Assembly: GCA_947494545.1 (NCBI GenBank) | Contig: CANLVH010000014.1 | Span: forward strand, 18,569 to 82,568 | Direction: 5' to 3' | Length of the DNA stretch: 64,000 bases | Source of the DNA: an uncultured Mesonia sp. | GTDB taxonomy: Bacteria; Bacteroidota; Bacteroidia; Flavobacteriales; Flavobacteriaceae | Shown: positions 17,054 to 26,969 of the stretch, in pieces | How positions within the stretch are numbered: position 1 is the stretch's first letter | How the letters are laid out: every line of letters begins with the position of its first letter | Program-made: the position numbers and the translations under genes | Notes under the pieces: model-generated | Told to the model about the DNA's origin: nothing | The model's database searches: none | Seen by the model: only the letters and a program-made list of their open reading frames with translations

Positions 17054-17341
17054 TCAAAATTTTTTCTTGGCTAAATTTGGAAGTTTTTCAAATTCAGAAT
17101 TTAATAATGCTATTTTCTTGGCTTGAGACCATTTTTTCAACTTCTTCTCTGTTAAAATAGCTAAGTTTACATCAGTGAAACTAGTATAAAAAACTAAGTT
17201 TACAGGCCGTCTTTTATAAGTATATGAATTTTTATGGCTGCCAGAATGATGCTCGCGTAATCGTTTGTCCAAATTGGAGGTAATACCAGTGTAAAAAGTA
17301 CCATCGGCACATTTTAATATATATACATAAAAAAGACGCAT
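17054..17341 (-). CDS. GIY-YIG nuclease family protein (UPF0213-like)
   Basis: A 95-residue single-domain protein. The GIY-YIG signature appears as FYVYILKCADGTFYTGITS near residues 4-22, followed by the conserved LDKRLREHHSG with the catalytic-type Arg and His. NLVFYTSFTDVNLAILTEKKLKKW carries the usual C-terminal Glu and basic helix. This is the size of the stand-alone YhbQ/UPF0213 group, whose substrate is not settled. The gene lies between oppositely oriented copies of a REP-like repeat, which makes a link with repeat mobility worth considering. Confidence 0.87.
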   Translation of the reverse strand: MRLFYVYILKCADGTFYTGITSNLDKRLREHHSGSHKNSYTYKRRPVNLVFYTSFTDVNLAILTEKKLKKWSQAKKIALLNSEFEKLPNLAKKKF

Positions 17342-17385
17342 TAGATAAAGTTAAAGAAAATTAACTTAAATTGGTTTTTGTCCTT

Positions 17386-17510
17386 GTTCTCGATAAAAAT
17401 TTGTTCCGCTACTGCTACTCAAATTTCACTCGAACTGACATCAAGCGCAACCTGTCACTTCGAGTGTTTTTCTTGAAGCGGGAGAGAAAAGAAAAAATTA
17501 TCGAGAAGTC
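17386..17510 (-). repeat. REP-like repeat units right of the GIY-YIG gene (family 1)
   Basis: 17386-17440 runs GTTCTCGATA to CACTCGAACTG and is the inverted orientation relative to the units at 16839-16966. 17451-17510 (CCTGTCACTTCGAGTG to TTATCGAGAAG) is again in the plus orientation. The GIY-YIG gene is thus bracketed by inverted unit copies. This is part of a 358-base gene-free stretch (17342-17699). Confidence 0.7.
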
Positions 17511-17526
17511 TTTCAGGAATTAATTT

Positions 17527-17638
17527 TCAAGTTCGAGTTCAAGTTCGAGTTCAACTTCCATTTCAATTTCAATTTCCAGTCCTCCTGTTCTCGATACAAT
17601 CCCGCGCTTGCGGGATCACTCGAACTCCTTATTCGTCG
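17527..17638 (+). repeat. hexamer tract plus 52-bp repeat identical to 13266-13317
   Basis: 17527-17578 is a period-6 tract (AAGTTCGAGTTC, then TTTCAATTTC types). 17587-17638 is a 52-bp sequence identical to 13266-13317, with the hairpin ATCCCGC/GCGGGAT. The same order, hexamer tract then unit, occurs at both sites. After it, 17640-17699 is C/A-rich low-complexity sequence with no gene. Confidence 0.85.
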
Positions 17639-17699
17639 TAAACTGCTAACTGTTTACTCACCACTGCCAACTCACCACTAAGCACTAAGCACTAAAACA

Positions 17700-18632
17700 C
17701 TACGCCTTCGGTAAGAAAACTTCTGCCATCATACAACGAGCGCTTCCGCCGCCAAGAGTTTCTATGGTGTGCAAATCACTGCTTAAAATCTCGCAATGTT
17801 TTTCTATTTTGGCTACTTGTCCGGGAGTTAAACTTTGGTGCGCACGATTACTCATTACCAAGTATTTTTTACCAAAAGCACCTTGAACTTGCAGCATATT
17901 TCCGGCAAAATCGTTCATTTGCTCTACGCTAATAGAAATAATTTCTTTGTTGTCGTCTTTAAGGCTTTTTAGCACGTTTTTGTGCTCTTTTTTATCTTCT
18001 ATGGTATCTAAACAAATAACCGCAAACTCTTCTGCCACGCACATCATCACATTGGTGTGGTAAATAAGTTTCCGCTCGTTATTTACGTATTGGTAGGCGT
18101 GAAAAATTATTGGTGTAAATTCAAATTCTTCGCAAAACTCAATCAGCAATTCTTCGTTAGCGCGTGGCGAAAGGGCGCAATAAGCCTTTCGGTTGGCGCG
18201 GTCTAAAATTAAATTGCCGGTTCCTTCCAAAAAAACATTTTCTTCTTCGGCATTGCGGTAATCTACTATGTTTTTAATAGAAAAACCTTCCTTTTCCAAA
18301 GTTGTCAACACATCTTCTCTACGTTCTCTTCTGCGATTTTCGGCAAACATTGGGTACAAAGCCACATTGCCATTTTCGTGAAAAGAAACCCAGTTGTTCG
18401 GAAAGATAGAATCTGGCGTTTTATTTTCTTTAATATCGTCTATTACCACAACTTTTACGCCCACTTTTTTTAACTTTTCTACAAAAGCATCAAACTCATT
18501 TTGGGCTTTTTGGGTAAGGTCTGCCGCATCGGCATCTATGTTTTTCTGAAAATAATTATTTACGGCCGTTTCCTCGTTCATACGGTAATCTACCGGCCTA
18601 ATCATTAAAATTGTATCTGTAATCTGTTTCAT
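17700..18632 (-). CDS. ctlX: amidinotransferase-fold hydrolase, CtlX (citrulline utilisation) type
   Basis: A 310-residue member of the guanidino-group-modifying superfamily. Substrate-pocket motif PDSIFPNNWVSFHENG lies near residues 73-88, FLEGTGNLILDR near 145, and the catalytic Cys in GGGSARCMMAEVF near 299. Overall it matches the group annotated as CtlX or FN0238-type, which acts on citrulline or arginine derivatives. The exact reaction is inferred. It lies downstream of a second superfamily member at 18758-19672 on the same strand, separated by a 107-bp repeat element. Confidence 0.78.
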   Translation of the reverse strand: MKQITDTILMIRPVDYRMNEETAVNNYFQKNIDADAADLTQKAQNEFDAFVEKLKKVGVKVVVIDDIKENKTPDSIFPNNWVSFHENGNVALYPMFAENRRRERREDVLTTLEKEGFSIKNIVDYRNAEEENVFLEGTGNLILDRANRKAYCALSPRANEELLIEFCEEFEFTPIIFHAYQYVNNERKLIYHTNVMMCVAEEFAVICLDTIEDKKEHKNVLKSLKDDNKEIISISVEQMNDFAGNMLQVQGAFGKKYLVMSNRAHQSLTPGQVAKIEKHCEILSSDLHTIETLGGGSARCMMAEVFLPKA

Positions 18633-18648
18633 TCTTTTTTAAATTTTT

Positions 18649-18755
18649 GGGCGTTCGGGCGGGCTTTCACGAGTCGCTTTTTTGTTTTGTTTTTTTGGAC
18701 TGCGCTCAAAATTACAAAACAAAAAGAGCTCCAACAATCGTTCAATCCCTAACGC
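18649..18755 (-). repeat. intergenic repeat family 2, copy B
   Basis: On the minus strand it begins GCGTTAGGGATTGAACG and ends CGAACGCCC, like copies at 9843-9948 and 62428-62555. The middle holds inverted arms built from CTTTTTGTTTTGT and ACAAAACAAAAAG around a GACTGCGCTC core. The element fills the gap between the two amidinotransferase-family genes and stops 2 bases short of the stop codon of the upstream gene. Confidence 0.75.
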
Positions 18756-18757
18756 AT

Positions 18758-19672
18758 TTATTCTCTAATCAAGGGCAAAGTAGAACACCGTAACAATCCT
18801 TCTTGTTTGGCAATTTCGGCATAAGGAACTTCTTCTACCGTAAACCCATTATCGCGAAGCCATTGGTTTAATCTGGTAAAATTCTTTTCAGAAATAACCA
18901 CCTCCGGCGAAATGCTAAAAATATTACTGTTCATATTATACATTTCTTCTTTGGTGATTTCAAATACATTTTCCTTACCAAAATAATCTACCAACCAGTT
19001 ATATTCTTCTTCTTCCAAAAAGCCGTTTTTATGAATAATAGCTTTGCCTTTTCCTATTGGCTGGAAGCAACAATCTAAATGCAAAGCGTTGTTTTTTGCG
19101 TCTGTGTTGCTTTTCCGTAAATTAAAACTTTTCACTTTTTTATTAGGAAATAATTCTTGCAAAGCCTTTACTGCTTTAGTATTGGTGCGTGCAGTAATAA
19201 AATCCGGATAATCTTTTCCACGGTAAGTGCCAACAAAAATATAGTCTTCGTGCGGCATCACATCGCCACCTTCTACGTGTATTTCTTCTTCAAATTTAAC
19301 CACATTTTTTGGGTCTATTAAATCTAATACATCTTGTATTGCTTCTATTTCCTGATCTCTATCCGGTAAAATATTGGCAATTATAAATTTATCTTCTATA
19401 ACAAAACCAATATCTCTGGTAAATATTTGGTTATACCCGTCTATAACTTTTGGTCTGTAAACCTGTACGTCATATTTTTTTAAAACTTTTTCTACGGCTG
19501 CCATTTCTTGTACCATATCTGCTTCTTCAGGATAGGTACCGGCTTTGATGTGTTCTTTAGATTTAGGATCGTAGGTATCTTCTAAAGCCGGAGTTTTACC
19601 GGGGGTTTTAGCAATTCCTAAAACAACTTCTTTCAGTTTTGAAAATTCGTTGGTAACATGTGGTTTTAACAT
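18758..19672 (-). CDS. arginine deiminase / dimethylarginine dimethylaminohydrolase-family protein
   Basis: A 304-residue protein of the guanidino-modifying fold. IFTRDIGFVI near residue 88 carries the Asp of the guanidinium site. EEEIHVEGGDVMP lies near 128. LHLDCCFQPIG near 198 has the catalytic His, and the C-terminal LLRCSTLPLIRE has the nucleophilic Cys. Similar proteins hydrolyse arginine or methylated arginine to citrulline. Substrate specificity cannot be read from the sequence. With ctlX next to it, an arginine-citrulline-ornithine route is plausible. Confidence 0.8.
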   Translation of the reverse strand: MLKPHVTNEFSKLKEVVLGIAKTPGKTPALEDTYDPKSKEHIKAGTYPEEADMVQEMAAVEKVLKKYDVQVYRPKVIDGYNQIFTRDIGFVIEDKFIIANILPDRDQEIEAIQDVLDLIDPKNVVKFEEEIHVEGGDVMPHEDYIFVGTYRGKDYPDFITARTNTKAVKALQELFPNKKVKSFNLRKSNTDAKNNALHLDCCFQPIGKGKAIIHKNGFLEEEEYNWLVDYFGKENVFEITKEEMYNMNSNIFSISPEVVISEKNFTRLNQWLRDNGFTVEEVPYAEIAKQEGLLRCSTLPLIRE

Positions 19673-19704
19673 ACTGCAACTTTTATTATATCTATAAAAA
19701 AGAA

Positions 19705-19815
19705 GCTGTCTAAATTTTTTGTTGTCTTTTGCAGTTTAAAGTTTACCAAAATTCATCGTAATGCTTTGGTAAGTTTATAAACCTGCAAGTTTAAGACAAG
19801 TTGCTTTTAGACAGC
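19705..19815. repeat. 111-bp imperfect palindrome (MITE-like or bidirectional terminator)
   Basis: Nested complementary arms are GCTGTCTAAA/TTTAGACAGC (10 bp, outer ends), TTGTCTT/AAGACAA, TTGCAG/CTGCAA and TTACCAAA/TTTGGTAA. They surround a 14-base centre at 19751-19764. It lies between the gltA stop and the start of the arginine deiminase-family gene. The single long hairpin could terminate gltA transcription. Alternatively it is a miniature inverted-repeat element. Confidence 0.65.
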
Positions 19816-19840
19816 CTCCGTTTAAACCAATCGCTTCAAT

Positions 19841-21127
19841 TTAGCGGCTTTCTATATCTTTAAAATCTCTATGGTTTTCGCCAATATAAATTTGTCTTGG
19901 ACGGCCAATTGGCTCTTTACGCAAGCGCATCTCTCTCCATTGTGCAATCCAACCCGGTAAACGACCTAAGGCAAACATTACTGTAAACATTTCTGTAGGG
20001 ATGCCAAGGGCTCTATAAATTATACCCGAGTAGAAATCTACATTTGGATATAGTTTTCTATCTACAAAGTAAGAATCTTCTAAGGCTTCTTTTTCTAAGC
20101 CTTTTGCTATATCTAAAATAGGATCTTCTATTCCTAACTTGTCTAATACTTCGTCTGCAGATTTTTTGATAATCTTAGCACGCGGATCAAAATTTTTATA
20201 AACGCGGTGACCAAAGCCCATTAAACGGAAAGGATCTTCTTTGTCTTTGGCTTTCTTCATATACTTTTTAGTATCGCCCCCATCTTGCTTAATACCTTCT
20301 AACATTTCTATTACCGCTTGGTTGGCGCCACCGTGCAATGGCCCCCAAAGCGCACAAATACCGGCAGAAATAGAAGCAAATAAACCAGCGTGCGAAGAGC
20401 CTACCATTCTTACTGTAGAAGTAGAACAGTTTTGCTCGTGATCTGCATGCAATATCAATAATTTATTTAATGCCGAAGAAATTGCAGGATCTACTTCGTA
20501 ATTTTCATTAGGTTTTTTAAACATCATTTTTAAGATGTTGTCTACATATCCTAAAGAAGTGTCGCCATAATCTAAGGGTTGACTGTTACGTTTACGCAAT
20601 GTCCAAGCTACTAATACCGGAAATTTTGCCAATAATTTAATAATGGCATTATACATATCTTCGTCAGAGTCTACATTTACAGAGCTTGGGTTAAATGCAA
20701 TTAAAGCGTTATTTAAAGAAGAAAGAACGCCCATTGGGTGCGCAGATTTAGGAAAACCATCTAAGATTTTCTTCATCTCTTCATCTACTACAGACTCTTT
20801 TTTAATGTCTTTGTACAATTTATCGAGTTGGTCTTGCGTTGGCAACTCGCCAAAAATAAGTAGGTAAGCAACTTCTAAGAAACTAGCTTTTTCGGCCAAA
20901 TCTTCAATAGCATATCCGCGGTAACGCAAAACCCCTTCTTCGCCATTTAAAAAGGTTATGGCACTCTGGCAAGAACCGGTATTTTTATAACCCGGGTCTA
21001 ACGTAATTACACCATTTGTTTCTCCTCTTAATTTTTTGATTTCTATTCCTACTTCACCTTCGGTACCTTCAACGACTGGAAAATCGTATTTTTTACCGTT
21101 GATTTCTATGGTTGCTTTATCTGACAT
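19841..21127 (-). CDS. gltA: citrate synthase
   Basis: Condenses oxaloacetate with acetyl-CoA at the entry of the TCA cycle. The protein is 428 residues, the length of the hexameric (type II) bacterial enzymes. Active-site histidines appear in LHADHEQNCSTS and WGPLHGGANQAV. GFGHRVYKNFDPRA supplies the third His and the substrate-binding Arg, and an Asp lies in the NVDFYSG segment. The N-terminal beta domain (TIEINGKKYDFPVVEG) is typical of Gram-negative enzymes. It is transcribed alone, with a 9-bp palindrome 30 bases upstream of its ATG. Confidence 0.97.
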   Translation of the reverse strand: MSDKATIEINGKKYDFPVVEGTEGEVGIEIKKLRGETNGVITLDPGYKNTGSCQSAITFLNGEEGVLRYRGYAIEDLAEKASFLEVAYLLIFGELPTQDQLDKLYKDIKKESVVDEEMKKILDGFPKSAHPMGVLSSLNNALIAFNPSSVNVDSDEDMYNAIIKLLAKFPVLVAWTLRKRNSQPLDYGDTSLGYVDNILKMMFKKPNENYEVDPAISSALNKLLILHADHEQNCSTSTVRMVGSSHAGLFASISAGICALWGPLHGGANQAVIEMLEGIKQDGGDTKKYMKKAKDKEDPFRLMGFGHRVYKNFDPRAKIIKKSADEVLDKLGIEDPILDIAKGLEKEALEDSYFVDRKLYPNVDFYSGIIYRALGIPTEMFTVMFALGRLPGWIAQWREMRLRKEPIGRPRQIYIGENHRDFKDIESR

Positions 21128-21157
21128 ATTCTTTAATTATTTTATTTTTTTAAGTGT

Positions 21158-21179
21158 CGCTAAATTACAAAATTTAGCG
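21158..21179 (-). promoter_or_regulatory. palindrome in the gltA upstream region
   Basis: A perfect 9-bp inverted repeat, CGCTAAATT-ACAA-AATTTAGCG, lies 31-52 bases upstream of the gltA ATG. Minus-strand TAAATTTTG inside it resembles a -7 box with one extra base. It could be an operator that overlaps the promoter, or a leader hairpin. Confidence 0.4.
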
Positions 21180-21305
21180 GTAATACAGCGACCAGAAGCC
21201 GTGATATTTGCCGTTCAGTACCAAAATTTCACATAATTTTTACACTTCTAATAGCTAAATCTAAAGGAATGGACTTTTATTTTTGAAACTAGCTTTAAGC
21301 AAAAC

Positions 21306-21343
21306 AAAACCGCTGCCAATTTTTTAAGCTTGACAGCGGTTTT
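21306..21343 (-). terminator. intrinsic terminator after eno
   Basis: A stem AAAACCGCTG/CAGCGGTTTT (10 bp) extends by three more pairs after one mismatch, around a T-rich 10-base loop. It lies 27 bases past the eno stop, and minus-strand Ts follow the stem. Confidence 0.8.
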
Positions 21344-21369
21344 TAAATCTTTATAAAAAAATATTAGAC

Positions 21370-22668
<1,299 letters not shown>

Positions 22669-22720
22669 TTATAATGAATGCCCGAAAAATACAAATTAAC
22701 TTTAATTTTTAAGCTATAAA

Positions 22721-23833
22721 TTATGCTTTTGCCTGTTTTATGTTTTCTATAAATTCATCAAACAAATAAGACGCATCTTTAGGTCCGGGATTAGCTTCTG
22801 GGTGGTATTGTACAGAAAAACAGTTTTTATTCTTTATGCGCAGACCCGCCACCGTATGATCGTTTAGATGCAAATGGGTAATTTCTATATCTTTATTTTT
22901 TTCTAAGCTTTCTTTATCTACCGAAAATCCGTGGTTCTGTGAAGTAATTTCCCCTTTACCGGTTCGTAAATTTTTTACGGGATGGTTAATACCGCGGTGC
23001 CCATGGTGCATTTTATAGGTTTCAATATTATTGGCCAATGCAATGACTTGATGCCCTAAGCAAATCCCGAAGAGTGGTTTATTTTCTTCTAAAATATTTT
23101 TTGTTAATTCTATGGCTTCTTTTAATGGCTCCGGATCTCCTGGTCCGTTAGATAGAAAGTACGCATCGGGGTTCCACTCTTCCATCTCGGCATAAGTTGC
23201 GTTGTACGGAAAGACTTTTACGTAGCAGTCACGTTTAGCTAAATTTCTAAGAATATTTTGCTTTATACCAATATCTAAAGCAGCTATCTTATAGCTCGCG
23301 TTTTCTTTACCAACAAAGTAAGGTTCTTTTGTAGAAACTTTTGAGGCCAACTCATAGCCTTTCATATCCGGAATTTCTGCCAGTTGTTTTTTTAGACTTT
23401 CTATATTGTCTACTTCCGTAGAAATTACAGCATTCATTGCGCCGTGTTCGCGTATATATGCCACCAAAGCACGGGTATCTACATCTGCAATGGCAAGTAA
23501 TTTATGTTCTTTAAGGAAATTTTCTAAAGAGCCGGAAGCTTTTTTACGCGAATAATTGTAACTGAAATTTTTACAAATTAAACCGGCAATCTTTACGGAA
23601 TTTGACTCTACATCTTCTTCATAAGTGCCATAATTACCAATATGTGCGTTGGTAGTAACCATAATTTGACCGCAGTAAGACGGATCTGTAAAGATTTCTT
23701 GATAACCCGTCATACCGGTATTAAAACAAACTTCTCCAAAAGAAGAACCTTGCATTTGTCCTATAATTTTACCGTGAAAGATGGTACCATCTTCTAATAA
23801 AACGATTGCTTTTTGCCGATTTTGATACTGCAT
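22721..23833 (-). CDS. carA: carbamoyl-phosphate synthase small subunit (glutaminase)
   Basis: Provides ammonia from glutamine to CarB for carbamoyl phosphate, used for arginine and pyrimidine synthesis. The protein is 370 residues. The N-terminal CarA-specific domain contains GEVCFNTGMTGYQEIFTDPS. The class I glutaminase domain has the nucleophile Cys in LFGICLGHQV and the His/Glu pair in VQYHPEANPGPKDA. SNGPGDPEPL precedes the elbow. carB is not in this window. It lies 91 bases downstream of rplQ, past a clear terminator, so it likely has its own promoter. Confidence 0.97.
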   Translation of the reverse strand: MQYQNRQKAIVLLEDGTIFHGKIIGQMQGSSFGEVCFNTGMTGYQEIFTDPSYCGQIMVTTNAHIGNYGTYEEDVESNSVKIAGLICKNFSYNYSRKKASGSLENFLKEHKLLAIADVDTRALVAYIREHGAMNAVISTEVDNIESLKKQLAEIPDMKGYELASKVSTKEPYFVGKENASYKIAALDIGIKQNILRNLAKRDCYVKVFPYNATYAEMEEWNPDAYFLSNGPGDPEPLKEAIELTKNILEENKPLFGICLGHQVIALANNIETYKMHHGHRGINHPVKNLRTGKGEITSQNHGFSVDKESLEKNKDIEITHLHLNDHTVAGLRIKNKNCFSVQYHPEANPGPKDASYLFDEFIENIKQAKA

Positions 23834-23866
23834 TATAAATAGTTATTTAAAGTATGGGTTAAAAAA

Positions 23867-23896
23867 AAGGGACAAACACAAAAGCGTTTATCCCTT
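23867..23896 (-). terminator. intrinsic terminator of the ribosomal alpha cluster
   Basis: On the minus strand, AAGGGATAAACG pairs with GTTTGTCCCTT (one internal mismatch) over an 8-base loop, followed by eight Ts. It is 29 bases downstream of rplQ and separates the ribosomal block from carA. Confidence 0.85.
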
Positions 23897-23924
23897 ATAA
23901 AATTAAATAATTGAATATTTTATT

Positions 23925-24428
23925 CTATTCTTCCTCATTAGAAGTTTTTTTATCTTCCGCAGGAGTTTCTTTACCTTCTGTTTGAGTAGCTTCTACCGGT
24001 TTATTCTTTTTACCGCCTCTTCTACTTCTTCTGGTAGATTTTTTCTTGCTAGCCTCTTTGTTGTAAATATCGTTAAAATCTACAAACTCTATCATTGCCA
24101 TTTCTGCATTATCTCCCAAACGATTACCCAATTTGATTATTCTTACATAACCTCCTGGTCTGTCGCCTACTTTTGGAGCTATCTCGCGAAACAATTCTGA
24201 TACTGCATACTTATCTCTTAGTTTAGAAAAAACCAAGCGTCTGTTATGCGTGGTATCTGCTTTAGATTTAGTTACCAAAGGCTCTATAAACTGGCGTAAA
24301 GCTTTTGCTTTAGCTACTGTAGTATTTATGCGTTTATGCTCTATTAAAGAACTTGCCATGTTTGCAAACATAGACTTTCTATGAGCAGTCTTTCTACTTA
24401 AATGATTAAATTTCTTTCCGTGTCTCAT
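23925..24428 (-). CDS. rplQ: 50S ribosomal protein L17
   Basis: L17 core at residues 1-115 ([20 protein letters not shown]). Total length is 167 against about 127 in E. coli. The extra tail ([20 protein letters not shown] and an acidic end) is Lys/Arg- then Glu-rich and probably disordered; extended L17 tails are common in this phylum. It is the last gene of the alpha cluster. Confidence 0.97.
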   Translation of the reverse strand: MRHGKKFNHLSRKTAHRKSMFANMASSLIEHKRINTTVAKAKALRQFIEPLVTKSKADTTHNRRLVFSKLRDKYAVSELFREIAPKVGDRPGGYVRIIKLGNRLGDNAEMAMIEFVDFNDIYNKEASKKKSTRRSRRGGKKNKPVEATQTEGKETPAEDKKTSNEEE

Positions 24429-24492
24429 TTTCTTAGATGTTAGAAGATAAGCTTAAAGCAAGAAACTACTTACTTTAAGCTTACGTCTATTT

Positions 24493-25485
24493 TTAGTCTT
24501 TATCTAATTTATATTTTGAAAGATCCATACCGAAATTTAAGCCTTTAACGCTCACTAATTCTTCTAGCTCTGTTAAGGATTTTTTTCCGAAGTTACGGAA
24601 CTTCATCAAATCGTTTTTATTGTATGCTACCAAGTCTCCCAAGGTATCTACTTCTGCCGCTTTTAAGCAATTTAATGCTCTTACCGAAAGATCTAGATCT
24701 ACCAATTTGGTTTTTAGCAATTGGCGCATATGTAACGATTCTTCGTCATAGGTTTCAGTTTGCGCAATCTCATCAGACTCTAAAGTTATACGCTCATCAG
24801 AGAATAACATAAAGTGGTGAATCAAGATTTTTGCTGCTTCTGTTAATGCATCTTTAGGATGTATAGAACCATCTGAACTAATCTCGAAAACCAATTTCTC
24901 ATAATCGGTTTTTTGTTCTACACGATAGTTTTCTATGCTGTATTTTACGTTTTTGATTGGCGTAAAGATACTATCGGTAAAAATGGTTCCCAACGGGGCA
25001 CTAGATTTTTTATTTTCTTCAGCAGGAACGTAGCCTCGACCTTTTTCTATGGTAAGCTCTAGGTTAAGACTAACGTCTTTCTCCATATTGCAAATTACCA
25101 AATCGGGGTTTAACACCTGAAATCCGGAAATAAATTTTTGAAAATCACCGGCGGTTAATTGTTCCTTACCGGAAACCGCCACCGTAATGGTTTCGTTATC
25201 AACTTCTTCTATTTGACGCTTAAAACGCACTTGTTTTAAATTAAGAATCATTTCGGTAACGTCTTCTACAACTCCCGAAATGGTAGAAAATTCGTGTTCT
25301 ACACCTTCTACGCGAACAGATGTTATTGCAAAACCTTCTAAAGAAGATAACAGCACTCTTCTTAAAGCGTTACCAACTGTAAGCCCGTAACCCGGTTCTA
25401 AAGGACGAAATTCAAATTTGCCTTCGAACTCGGTCGAGTCTATCATGATAACTTTATCGGGCCTTTGAAAATTTAATATTGCCAT
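24493..25485 (-). CDS. rpoA: DNA-directed RNA polymerase alpha subunit
   Basis: 330 residues. The N-terminal dimerisation domain contains [20 protein letters not shown]. An acidic linker precedes the C-terminal domain with the helix-hairpin-helix region ([19 protein letters not shown], then [19 protein letters not shown]) that contacts UP elements and activators. Its position between rpsD and rplQ is the conserved alpha-operon order. Confidence 0.98.
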   Translation of the reverse strand: MAILNFQRPDKVIMIDSTEFEGKFEFRPLEPGYGLTVGNALRRVLLSSLEGFAITSVRVEGVEHEFSTISGVVEDVTEMILNLKQVRFKRQIEEVDNETITVAVSGKEQLTAGDFQKFISGFQVLNPDLVICNMEKDVSLNLELTIEKGRGYVPAEENKKSSAPLGTIFTDSIFTPIKNVKYSIENYRVEQKTDYEKLVFEISSDGSIHPKDALTEAAKILIHHFMLFSDERITLESDEIAQTETYDEESLHMRQLLKTKLVDLDLSVRALNCLKAAEVDTLGDLVAYNKNDLMKFRNFGKKSLTELEELVSVKGLNFGMDLSKYKLDKD

Positions 25486-25508
25486 ATTGTGAGTTCTGTC
25501 TGTTAAAA

Positions 25509-26114
25509 TTATTTCGAATATAATTCGACAATAAGTTGTTCGTTTATATTTTCAGGAATTTGAATCCTTGTTGGCACCGCTACAAAAGTTCCTTCTTTTT
25601 TCTCGCTGTTCCAAGTAATCCATTCGTAAACGCTGCTTGCATTTTCTAAAGATTCTTGAATAGCATTTAAAGATTTTGATTTTTCACGTACGCCTACTAC
25701 ATCACCAGCTTTTAGTTGGTACGATGGTATATTTACAATTTTACCGTTTACAGTAATGTGACGGTGCGATACTAACTGTCTTGCACCTCTTCTAGAAGGA
25801 GAAACGCCCATTCTAAACACTACGTTGTCTAATCTAGACTCGCATAGTTGTAACAAAACCTCCCCTGGAATACCACGGGCTGCAGTTGCTTTTTTAAACA
25901 TATTACGGAATTGGCGCTCTAAAATACCATAGGTATATTTGGCTTTTTGCTTTTCCATAAGTTGGATGGCATATTCCGATTTTTTTCCGCGACGACGGTT
26001 ATTACCGTGTTGTCCCGGTGGGTAATTTCTTTTTTCGAAAGACTTATCGTCTCCGTAAATAGCTTCACCAAATTTACGCGCTATTTTTGTTTTTGGACCA
26101 GTATATCTTGCCAT
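25509..26114 (-). CDS. rpsD: 30S ribosomal protein S4
   Basis: 201 residues. The start [17 protein letters not shown], the [10 protein letters not shown] region and the S4 RNA-binding domain ([20 protein letters not shown]) are diagnostic. S4 starts 16S rRNA assembly and in E. coli represses the alpha operon. It lies 23 bases upstream of rpoA. Confidence 0.98.
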   Translation of the reverse strand: MARYTGPKTKIARKFGEAIYGDDKSFEKRNYPPGQHGNNRRRGKKSEYAIQLMEKQKAKYTYGILERQFRNMFKKATAARGIPGEVLLQLCESRLDNVVFRMGVSPSRRGARQLVSHRHITVNGKIVNIPSYQLKAGDVVGVREKSKSLNAIQESLENASSVYEWITWNSEKKEGTFVAVPTRIQIPENINEQLIVELYSK

Positions 26115-26198
26115 TGAATTTAAATTTAAAAGGTGATTATGAATTAAGGTCTAGAAATAAATCCTTCGATAATCGTAATACCTTTTAGTTATACTTAA

Positions 26199-26582
26199 TT
26201 ATACTCTTCGTTTTTTAGGAGGTCGGCAACCGTTATGTGGCACCGGGGTAATATCTATAATTTCTGTTACTTCTATACCGCCATTATGAATAGAACGGAT
26301 AGCAGATTCTCTACCATTACCAGGGCCTTTTACATAAACCTTTACCTTTTTTAGGCCGGCTTCGCTTGCTACTTTTACTGCGTCTTCTGCAGCTAATTGA
26401 GCAGCGTAAGGTGTATTCTTTTTACTACCTCTAAAACCCATTTTTCCTGCGGAAGACCAAGCAATAACGTCTCCTTTTTTGTTGGTTAAAGAGACAATGA
26501 TGTTATTGAAAGATGCAGTAACATGCGCTTCTCCAAAAGCATCAACGTTTACTTTACGTTTTTTTACTGTAGACTTTGCCAT
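26199..26582 (-). CDS. rpsK: 30S ribosomal protein S11
   Basis: 127 residues. Contains [21 protein letters not shown], the conserved [15 protein letters not shown] loop and the C-terminal [20 protein letters not shown] end (here [18 protein letters not shown]). Part of the platform with S7 and the mRNA path. The gap to rpsD is 84 bases and contains no obvious hairpin. Confidence 0.98.
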   Translation of the reverse strand: MAKSTVKKRKVNVDAFGEAHVTASFNNIIVSLTNKKGDVIAWSSAGKMGFRGSKKNTPYAAQLAAEDAVKVASEAGLKKVKVYVKGPGNGRESAIRSIHNGGIEVTEIIDITPVPHNGCRPPKKRRV

Positions 26583-26592
26583 ACTTTACTTA

Positions 26593-26967
26593 TTATTTAG
26601 TTACTTTTTTCTTGTTAGCAACTGTTTTTCTTCTTCCTTTACGTGTTCTAGAGTTATTCTTAGTACGTTGACCTCTAAGTGGCAATCCGGATCTATGACG
26701 AATTCCTCTGTAGCAACCAATGTCCATCAAACGTTTGATGCTCATTTGCACTTCAGAACGCAATTCTCCTTCAATTGTGTAATTACCAACTGCTTCTCTA
26801 ATTTTACCAATTTCTTCATCGGTCCAATCAGATACTTTTTTACTTTCATCTACTTTGGCAGTAGCCAAGATAGCTTGGGCTCTACTTTTACCAATTCCGA
26901 AGATATAGGTCAATGCTATAACTCCTCGCTTTTGTTTGGGTATATCTACACCTGCAATTCTTGCCAT
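26593..26967 (-). CDS. rpsM: 30S ribosomal protein S13
   Basis: 124 residues. The start [30 protein letters not shown], the [27 protein letters not shown] basic stretch (reads [20 protein letters not shown]) and the Lys-rich tail are present. S13 contacts the 50S head bridge and P-site tRNA. Two bases separate it from rpmJ. Confidence 0.98.
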   Translation of the reverse strand: MARIAGVDIPKQKRGVIALTYIFGIGKSRAQAILATAKVDESKKVSDWTDEEIGKIREAVGNYTIEGELRSEVQMSIKRLMDIGCYRGIRHRSGLPLRGQRTKNNSRTRKGRRKTVANKKKVTK

Positions 26968-26969
26968 AA

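Noticed and set aside
16975..17160. Short plus-strand open frame near the GIY-YIG gene
   Set aside because: It begins in repeat sequence and then runs antisense to the GIY-YIG coding region.
18649..18755. Integron attC site
   Set aside because: The ends GCGTTAGGGAT and GAACGCCC are not the attC core consensus, there is no cassette array and no integrase gene is seen.
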